From NCBI GenBank assembly GCA_000310025.1, contig FN649736.1, positions 3,543,095 through 3,577,588 of the forward strand: a stretch of DNA of 34,494 nt, written 5' to 3'. The translations under genes were made by a program, and so were the position numbers. The DNA comes from Ectocarpus siliculosus (lineage: Eukaryota > Sar > Phaeophyceae > Ectocarpales > Ectocarpaceae). Positions 22,645 through 32,200 of the stretch are shown here, piece by piece (within the stretch, counting starts at the first letter, position 1; the number at the start of each line of letters is the position of its first letter). The notes under the pieces are model-generated. The model worked only from the letters and a program-made list of their open reading frames with translations, had not been told where the DNA came from and did no database searches.

Positions 22645-22983
22645 TCCGATCGCTAGCTTTTACGACAGAGTTTCTGAATGACCAGTGAGCACGACACGTG
22701 TGAGGTATGACATGTGCTGTAGACTCTGAGATCCACAGCTCCGCAGCAGCTCCACACACCACACGAGCTCCACCACACACTACACACGGTACCCAAGTTC
22801 GCGTGCGGCGGAATTGCTGTAGTTGGTGCGGGAAAAATATTCCGAATACTCTGCTTGTGACGTTTCAACAACACGAGAGAACCTTGATTACGCCGCACAC
22901 GCCAAGCTTCCGCCATCCGCCACGCCATCCGGCCCGCGAGCACTGATTGAGGACCAGAGATCTCGACAGGTGCCTTGATCAAG
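22645..22983. promoter_or_regulatory. Compact head-to-head (bidirectional) promoter region
   Basis: Only 339 bp separate the ATG of the minus-strand IQ/PDZ gene (22644) from the ATG of the plus-strand FAM227-like gene (22984). The region must hold both 5' UTRs and both promoters. It contains a CA/CCA-rich stretch around 22745-22790 with repeated CCACACA-type units. I see no convincing TATA box. Shared control is inferred from geometry. Confidence 0.55.
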
Positions 22984-25900
22984 ATGACCTCCGTTGGTGC
23001 TTCGGATCTCGCGATGGCACCGGAATCCTCCGGGCAATCGTCTAACTCGCTGAAGAACCTGAGCTCGAAGTTGGTCAAGGGTCTCGGACATGTCCCCGCC
23101 CCAAAACCGAGGCTATCGACCGAAATGGCTGGTGGGATGGGCTTCGAAGGGAGCATGCTAGGGGAGGTTCTGGTTTCATACTCGATGAGCTCGTTACCAC
23201 CGGCAAAACGGCATTCTATAAGCGCAACCTCTGCCCACTTCGAGCAGCTGGCGGCGGAGGCGGGGATCGATCTTGACGCCGATGAGATACACATGGAGGA
23301 TCTTCGGATGTATCGCATGGAGGACGAATCTGGGTACGCGCTTGGTGGCGGGGGCGATGGTGACGGCACGGATGACGATGACAATGACGACGACGAAAAC
23401 AACCTGCTCGACAGCAACAACCATCACACAAACCACGGCGGTGACGGCAACAGGTCAGGGAACCAAAAGCTCGCGCACAAGGAGCGCAGCATCTTGCAGA
23501 TGGTGGACGTTCTGAGCGATCGCCTCACCAGCCTGAACGCCGTTGTCATCAACCGCTACAACGGCTGCAAGTCCGATCTCGACGAGGCCACCGAGTTTCG
23601 CTCGTCGCGAACCAGGGCGATGGCCGTGATTGCCGAGGAAGGCTGGAACAGCTCCACCCCGCGAAAGGGGACGGACAAAGCCAAGCAGCGATCGACCATT
23701 TTCAACCAAGGAGGAGGCAGCGGCGGGGGGGAGGGGGTGGACGCCAGCGATGCTCTAGCGGCGCCGCGAATGACGTTCCGAAATGCCCCCCAGACCGATG
23801 CCGGACGGAAACTTGCGCATCAATTCGAGCAGGAGTATGGGCTGAAACAGGTGTGCGAATATCTGTAGCATTCTCCGGAAACTACTGCGGAGGAACTGCA
23901 TGCACACATGGTTTTCGTTTTCGCATTGGAGAATTCGCACACGGCAGTACACATCGTCAGACGTAACCCTCCAACATATTACACCATTGATCCTGGCGTG
24001 CATCCGCACTCTGAGAAGTAACGGCGAGACTGGGCACGTCATTTACGCCGGTTGGTCTGCATGGTTAACAGATATTCAAGTTTCATATGTGTATGCATAC
24101 TTCTCGAGTATTTCCGGAGTGCGTAGAAACCGCTGCAGGACATGCTCATCTGCCAGCGGCATACAACACATTCAATACCGATGCTACCGGCAGGCCTCAA
24201 GCGCCACGCCAAAATTCAACAAAACAACGACGGGAAAGCTGAAGCGGATCGACCATTACAAGAAGAACGAGTCCCGAAAGCACGAGCGCCTCCACTTCGA
24301 GCGCAAACTGCAGTCGAACCTCGACCAGTACGTCACTCGCGCGGTCACCGAGCTCGTTTACCGCATTCCCGACGGTATGGCGGACATCGGTGACGAAGAC
24401 GACGACGCGGAGAGGAGGGGGCGGAGGGGTGAAGGGGGAGGTCAAGACGGCACCCTTGCTCACGAAAACGGTACAGGAGAGCAACGCGGGGAAAGCGCGC
24501 ACGCCACGTCTGATCCCCGTGCTCTTGCAGACATCATGGCACAAGAGCGGTTTCCCATCCCCATGGAGGTTAGAGAGAAACGAGAGATACAGAGCCTAGC
24601 AAGCAGTTCTCGAGTTGTTTCAAGGGGGTGCGGGAGGCTCAACCTCGCCTTTCCGGCGCGGCTAGCTCTATGAGAACATCGGCGTCATTGCACGGTCAGC
24701 GAAAGTTTCAAGCACAAAGGAAGACTTGCACAATTAGCTATTGCTGAGGTTCCATCTCCAATGTACCAACTTCAGGTGTACGAAACACGTTTGGTGTTGG
24801 ACGATGGACCTCCCTTGCCCTTCCCTTCTTTCCCTTGTAATACGACCAGCCGAACGAGATGAACCCGAAGCTGCTGTTGTCCTACGCCTGCGAGCGCACG
24901 GTTCTCCCCGGCGGGGCGCGCATGTTCAAGCACTTCGCAACCTCGTTGGAGTCTCAGCACCTCTTCGTCTACGTCTTCTGGTTCATCCATTGCAAGTTTT
25001 TTCAGGTCAGCCTCTACGCCTGTAGGTACCGCACAGCAGTCGCGAGAAGACATTTTTCAAGTGAAACAAGGGTTAGCATGTCTAAGGCGTTGCAGGGGGC
25101 GCTCGGGTGATAGATCAGCTTCAAGATTGTGCCTGTACAGGCACACGTAAGCGTCTCACCCCGCGTCGTAAGACAAGCTTTGGCATGCACAGGCGATCAC
25201 CATGATAAAGCGCAGGGCTCTCATGCAGATGCTTGGCAAGTCTTGCCATGATATTGGTTCTACCAGACGGTTCGTGCAGGGCACTTTCACGACATTTGGG
25301 CCCTACGGTACCATGCACTAACACCACCAACTCTCAGCATCCCCTCACGACACCAACCCGAACTTCCCTCACGTGCTTTGGACCTCCTGACACAATCAGC
25401 CAGATCGCCCACCCCAAAGCACGTTCTCTTTCTCGCTCTACATTTTACGGCTGGTTCTTTCATGCCGAATTATGACAGGAAGACAGCCGGCGGGAACAGG
25501 CGCACCTCTTGCGGTCTGTCTCGAACTGCTACGTGGGTGTTCTTGGGACGGACGGGATGGAGGACTACAAGGACTTTTTCTTCAAGCACTACCCTTTCCT
25601 CGTTGCAAACGCCGTCATCTGGGGTTTCCACTACCTCTGCCCCGGGTCTCGACACCTCTACTCCAACGCGTTTAAGCGGGTGCTGTACCTCCAGTGCGCG
25701 AGGATATTGAGCGGAATTGAGGTGAGAGGGAGACATAATAAAAAAGCAACAGCAGTATCTGATCCGAACTGCTAGCATCCACTAAAATCCCACCACGATA
25801 CACAGGGGGTACAGAGCCTGCTCACGAACTTATTCGCGAACACGGTGGACAGTTGCTTGGATGACATTGTCCCGTAGTGGAAAAGGGGGTGAGGTGGCGG

Positions 25901-27656
25901 GGGAACATAGGATAGTTGTTTGTTGTACCTGTGGTATCACCGTGCAGGAAGAGCCCCTTTGAAGCCCCCTGCCCCGCCATCACCTCCCCGCCCCATCAGG
26001 TAACACCGTCTTGCACCACCGAGATGAGAACCAAGCTGTTTCCTGATGAGGCCGCAGAAGCCATGGACGAGCTAGATTACCACCCCCACCACGTTCACGC
26101 CCCGGGGACGCGAGCAACAACGGGGGCGAGCGTTGGCATGGCTGCGGCCGTGGTTGCGGCAACATCAGCTTCGGGAGGGGGGGGTTCGGGACCACCATCA
26201 ACGGCCGGGGGGGGGTCTCCGCCGTCGGAAACCGAAGGCGGAGCCGGGGCTGGCGGGGGGAAGAGATCAACACCCAACGGGGGGGACAAGGAGGGCGGCC
26301 CTTCGCCGGCATCTAAAGAAGGCGGGAGAGGCGGTGGCGGTAGTGGTCCTGGGAAAGGAAAGAAAGAAGGGGTCGCAGGAGAAGAAGGAGGAGACGGAGC
26401 AGGAGGAGGAGGCGAGGAGGGCACCATAATTCAGCGGATGAACAAGACATTCCGGCCGGACCCTTTGATGGCGTACACTGGGGACCGGAGCACGTTGAGG
26501 TTCAAGCCGAAGAGGCAAGAGGGCTTGACAACGCTCAGGCCGCGGCAGCAACGCACCATCTTCGACGCGGCCCAGATATCGCCGATGCTGCAGGTAAACG
26601 AGGGCGAAGGCCAATTGCGTGGGTGTGCCTATATCATATGTGTGATGATCCCGGGAGTAGACTCAGCCGCTATGGTAAGCGTCATGCAGTTTGCCTCTGC
26701 AGCACCTCGTCCGTGATGTTTTCTGTCTCAGCTGAAACCGAGGTAACTCAGCGAGATCCCCTGTTCGAAGTCCGGCGTTGTCTTCCTTCTGCGTGACCAG
26801 CTAGCAATGCGTCGTCCAACAATGAAGATCTTTTCGTTGGCCAGCCGGTTGGCACGGTCGATGGCAGTTAAAGCAACACAGAAACAGCCGCCCTTCTTCG
26901 CGCCGCCAATAACCGAACGTCCCAGGAATACCTGAGGCAGAGCAGCTCCACCGCTGGCCGACGGTCTGAGAACATCGTCCGGACTGTGCCAGTGCCGTGG
27001 TGCCAGAGCGGGGGGTCCGACACCTACCGGCGACATCCTTCGAGAAAAGAGCTGCACGATGCCATGAATTTCGAGCATGCCAAGGCGAAGAGAGAGTTCG
27101 CACGGTAAGAACGTCAGGTTAGGGGGGCGGAGGTCCTTCTTCAGAGAGGGGGAGGACGGGGTAATAGAATTTTCAAGTGTCGACGAATCCAAGACTGAGA
27201 GAGGACTCACAGGGTGGGGGCACGCTACGGGGGTTGTTGAGTACGAGAGGGGAGAACGAGATGTGGTCGGGTGGGAGAGGAGTTTTCTCACGCTGTGCTT
27301 GTTGGTTGAGAACCACGTCGGGACAGTTCTTGGTGGTTGACGAAACCGTGATCCGACAGAACATAATTTGGTCGCGAGGGAAGAGTCAGTGGTGTACGAG
27401 GATGGCACAGTAATAACGGTGCGCCGCCGTGTCCAACGATTTCTCGTCTCTTGTTGAACTCAAACGGCGTCATTTCTACAGGGGAAAGGCGCAGGCGGCG
27501 AAAGCGCTTCGACGGACGCTTCGAAAGGTGGACGTAGACCGACAGTCGATCTTTAAGAAGGGGCCACGGCAGGTGGGGCTGAAGAGCATGGACATCGTTA
27601 CCGACCTGCAACAGCAAGGAGCGTTCAAGGGATTCAAGAGATTGACCGGGCGCTAG
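22984..27656 (+). CDS. FAM227 (FWWh domain) family protein, about 838 aa, eight or nine exons
   Basis: Supported exons are 22984-23850, 24194-24568, 24850-25005, 25479-25721, 26000-26593, 26732-26742 (11 nt), 27009-27104 and 27482-27656 (TAG). All phases match and the sum is 2517 nt. Family evidence: an aromatic helix (SQHLFVYVFWFIHCKFFQ) corresponding to the FWWh core, then FFFKHYPFLVANAVIWGFHY with CPGSRHLYSNAFKRVLYLQC ending ILSGIE, and later RTIFDAAQISPMLQ, matching the conserved F-D-x-x-x-x-S-P-hydrophobic tail motif. The N-terminal third is disordered, with an Asp-rich run. A Gly/Ser/Lys-rich insert of about 130 residues precedes the tail motif. FAM227 proteins are found in ciliated lineages and their biochemical role is poorly known; a flagellar role here is inferred. 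The part between 25721 and 26000 is uncertain: an extra exon at 25806-25873 spliced to 25948 also keeps the frame but needs a weak donor (GTAGTG). Confidence 0.72.
26732..26742 (+). other. 11-nt microexon of the FAM227-like gene
   Basis: The acceptor TTTTCTGTCTCAG is followed by CTGAAACCGAG and then the donor GTAACT. The 11 nt (phase 0 in, phase 2 out) are needed to bring SPMLQ into frame with the next exon (C|GGG..., giving SGGSDTYRRH). Without it the frame does not fit. Confidence 0.6.
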
Positions 27657-29264
27657 CGGGGCTGGGCAACGGGGGAAAATAGGGTGTTCGCAGCGGCTAC
27701 CTGGGTGTGCCAATTTTGACCGAGTACCGTTTCGATCTTGGTTGTTTCCTTCCTTGGCCGCTTGTCAGGTGTCTCTTTGAATGAACGAAGGAAAGATTGT
27801 GTTGTGTGTGGCATGTAACATGTGCGTGTCACCTGAACAATAGAGGTCTGTTGATGGCCTCAGGCGGTCCTCTGAGCAAGTGACGGAAGCGGAGATAGCC
27901 ATATATATAGTACTACAGTAGTTCGCAGTGGGTGGACAGGGAGAAAACGGGTTTTCATTGGTGTCTGTGACATGCCTGGACCCTGGAGATACGCAGAGTA
28001 TGCAGTCTTTGGTGCAGCTTGGTTTGTATTGTCACTCCTTGACTGTGCCATGAGAGGAATGGATTTTTTTTTTACCGTTTGGATCACCAAGGGCCCCCAA
28101 CATAAACGGGCCGGTAGAAAGTACAAAGTAAAGCCCCCCCCCAAAAAAAGCTAGCTACGATGTTGGACGATAGATGCACATGCCCGCGAGCGGGTTCTCC
28201 TCGCAGTTATTTTCCGACGTTGGCAAGATCACGAACAGTTGCCGTGTGCAGAGAACAGATTCTTGCAACAAGGAATCACGCCATCGTGCCTAGTTGTGTG
28301 TGTATGTCGGTGTGGAGGTTGGTATGTCTTGAAAATATTTGGCCACCATCGGGCGTCCCTCGTGAAACCGTGTGTCTGTATCCTGAAAACAATGGCTATG
28401 AGCAAGCAAAGATCCCAGGTGATTTCGGTATTTCCAAACGATGGTTACAAGTAGTCCTGGGTAGAGAATGATTGTCAAGTTGGTACGAGTGTTTCGTATT
28501 CGCTACGACGGGCAGGGCGAACACGCATGCGTTTGTCTGCACGTGCTGCATAATTTCTGCCCTTGTGCGTCAGTTCTCACAGCAGCATAAAGCAGGTGTC
28601 CGTTAAAATACGAAATCAGCGAGCAACCGACAGCTTTTCGTAACTTTCCCAGACAGTCAAACCAAGGCTGTTGCCTTTGTAGTGTCTAGTTTACACTTTC
28701 AACATGGGCCACACCAATCAAAAATTACATCACAGAACACGCCAAGGACACACGCACACAGCAGGGCCTGCTACAACACCTCCACGGAACCACATTCGTG
28801 AACGCTGGTGCTGAAGCATCTTGCCCAAGAAAACATCGTGATGGTGTGTACATACATCTAAGACGGAAAGTTTCAAAGTTTCAAGTTTTTCTACAATATT
28901 CACCCTCTGAAAACAACCATGACAACAGCGATACCCCGTATTCAGCGCCTTATTTACTCCATGGATTACACAGAAAGAAAAACACTTTCGTATCCTCATA
29001 CGTTTGGCGTCACCCGAAACACTCACAGCAACAAGCAACAACATCACGACCACAGCAGCAGCAGTCTTTTCCAGAATAAGCCGCTAAGACTTCGACACCT
29101 TTCGAAGGTACAGGATTAAGGATTCACAAACCAGGACGCACAAGTGGCGGCCGGGGGCTTGACAGGAGCCCACAGTTACATATGTATCTGTGTGTACAAC
29201 ACGGGGCGGGTCCCCATGGCGTGATCAGCAACAGCCGTGTTCCACCGGTCGACTCCTGCGTACC
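27657..29264. other. Convergent intergenic region between two stop codons
   Basis: This 1.6-kb region should hold the 3' UTRs of the FAM227-like gene (+) and the coiled-coil gene (-). It contains a 60-codon plus-strand frame at 27972-28154 starting at a real ATG with a hydrophobic stretch (VFGAAWFVLSLLDCAM) and a basic tail. I treat it as chance in a 3' UTR because it has no recognisable family. Nothing else is supported here. Confidence 0.55.
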
Positions 29265-32200
29265 CTACGACGGCGACGCTAAATCTCCCACCAGAAGCGG
29301 TTCGGAGTTGTCGCCAACTAAGCCGCCGAACGTCGCGGTCTCCGCCAGCGAGCCCGCCGATGTTTCTTCCTCCAGGGGACTGAGCTTCCTCCCGGTGCCG
29401 CCCCAGCGATCGCCCAACAGGACCGGTCCCCCAAGAGCAGGAGCTGTTCCATCGCGCGACGACGACAATCGCTCAACAGTGTCATCAGGACACCTGCCTC
29501 CCGGGGCAAGCGGATGCCCCGCGGCGGCAGCGGGGTGGGAGGTAGGTTGCGACCATGACCTCGACAGTGTCGTTGGTTCCTGCGGCACAGCAAGCGACGT
29601 TGACCGGAAAATACCCTCGTCGTCCACAGCGATGTCGGCCACCGTCTTCGACAAACCCGAAGCGCGCAGCGAGCGAAGCACTTCCGCGAGATCTGCGGAC
29701 GTGTTTGAACCCCCCAACGCCGACTCCACCCTGTCTGCGAATGCTGTCGTCCCTTCGAATTCCGTGCTTTTGTGCTCGGTGTAAGGCTCCTTCTCATTTC
29801 CAACTTGTCCGCTCCCGTCAGGGAAACCTCTCTTCTCCAACTCCCCGTCCCGCAGCGGACGCGGGGGGGCTGTCTCTGTTGGTCTTTCAACACGCCCATC
29901 CGCAATTTCCTGCTCCTGCTCCTGCTGCTGCTGCTGCTGCGATGTCAAAAGAGCAGTTCCCATCCGAGTCGGCTCCGTCGCTGCAACGGGAACGTTGAGG
30001 TAGAGAGATGACGACGACGACGACGATGACGACGGTGACGAGGACGACAGCAGCAGGCGGGATCCTCCCTGGTCGTCGCTCAAGCTGAGCGCTTGCATGA
30101 TGTCGGAAACCTCGGCTTCGGTAAGCTCTCCAAACGGACTCCCTTCTCCTCCTCCTCCCCCTCCTCCCCTTCCAGTAGGAGAAACTTCAACACCGCCACC
30201 CTCTCCTGCAGCCGCGATAGCCGCTGTTGCTTTCGCCAGCCCCGCAAACAGCTCTTGCCCTGCGTCGCCTTGTTTGTGTTTCTGCGCTGCAGCATCACCT
30301 TCCTTTCGTGTCCAACTCTTCGCACCTTTGCCGGATCTCCCGTCTCCCGAGGCGCTGCCACCCCCACTCCCGTGCTGCCCAGCAGAAGCCTTGGTGCTGC
30401 TGTCGATACCTGTTCTACCAGCGAGACCGCCCACCACGTCGGGTGCAGCAGGGCAGGCATCGGCAGCGCCGGCGGCAGGCGGGGCAAGGGGGGGGCGAGA
30501 CCTCAGGTCGTCCCACAGGGTCTTGAGGAAGGAGCGGAAGGCCGACTTGAGCGCGGCGAGCTCTAGCTCGGCCGCGTCTCCGCTCTTCTCGCTGTCCTTG
30601 GCCCTCCTGACGGCGGCCTCGCTGGCCCGCCTGAGGCCTCTCCACTTGGCCTCCGCGTCCTCCCGCCAGCGATGGCTCGAATCCTTGAACTGCTCGTACT
30701 CCTCGCGAACTGACAAGAGCTGTTGTGGCAACATCGTTTCGAGTTCAGGCGAAGAACAGGAGTAGGGCGTTTGATGCTTGACCATATCAGCTTTCGTCGC
30801 ATATTGCTTTCAATACGTAATGACTTGGTTTTTGGCGGGGATAAAGCACAGACGTACACGAAGCAAACATTTCTTGCATATGGAAGAGGACAAACGCTCG
30901 ACGCACGACAAAAGCCCTCTGCTACGTTCATCGGCCAAAGCACGAAGTCCATCCGCCCATCAAGGCAGGATTTTAAGTTCCGCTGCCCTCGCAAACCAGC
31001 TAACTACGGCCAAAACTCGCCTGCTTCTTGGTGGCACGGTAGGCATCGTCCTTCCTCGCGACCGCGGCACGGAGAGTCCCGGCCTCCGCTTCCAGCCTCT
31101 GGAGCTCCGCCACCTGCGCGTCGATCTCCGCTGTCTTTTTGGACAGCGACCCGTGCCACCCGCGCATGCTGGCCCGTAAGCGGTCACGCTCGGCCCTCAG
31201 ATCTCGCACCGTGGCCGTCTGAACGTCGCAAAGAGGGACCGACGGTTGTAACGCTGCCCCGACGGCTTCACCGGGGCTGTCCGCCGTGACGGCGTCAGTA
31301 TCAGGAAGGCTCCCCCCTCTCGCTTCGGCAGACAAAACTCTACCACCCAAGGTGGTAGTGTTGGCGTTCGTTCTCGCAGACTTAAGCGCCACGATCTCTG
31401 CCTCAAGCGCGGTGACTTTCTCTCGGAGGGCCTTGACCGTGTTGCCCTTGACCCCCGCGTCCCTGAACGCCCTGGCAAGCTTCTCTTCCTGGCCCGCCGC
31501 CTCCTGTCGCAGTCGCCGGAGGTCCTCGCCGAGAGCAGCCTTGGCCGCTCGAAGGGCGACGATCGTCCGCCCCCTCCGCTCCGACTCCTCTCGTATGACG
31601 CCCAGCTGCTGCGTCCGAAGTTTCAGGGCTGCCGCTTCGGCATCCCCCCCAGCTGCTGCTGCTGCTGCTGCTGCTCCGCCCCCTCCTCCTTTCCTTGGCC
31701 CGCCTTTTTTCCCTGCCGTGGGGGCAAGAGCCGACGACGCTGTAGCCGTCGACCGAAGCCTCTCCGCCTCGCGTTTGTACGCCGACACTTGACGGCGGAG
31801 CTCTTTCTCTCTGGACCGACTCTCGTCCGCGCGGTCGGCCGTCTTCCTGTGTGCGGCCAGCTTCAGAGCGGCAGACTCCCGTTGCGCTCCGACCACGAGC
31901 TCTCTGGCAGCCAGGCCTTCTTCCCTCAACGTCGCCACTTCGGCCTCGGCTGCGGCCAGGCGGGCGGCGCAGGCCACGCTCGCAAGACCGGTAGCCTCCC
32001 CGGTGCTCTCTGTGGTGGTGTCCGTGGCACAAGAGGGAGAAATGGTAAGCGCACCTACCTGGCCGTCGCCGTCTCCTTCGACGCCAACCCTCTCGGTTGG
32101 AACGGGGTTTGCGGCGATAACACCTCCGTCTTCCCGGAGGAGAGCGTCCGCCTCAGCGGTCTTCGTGCGGAGCTCGAACTCGAGCCGTTGCGTCCTGGAC

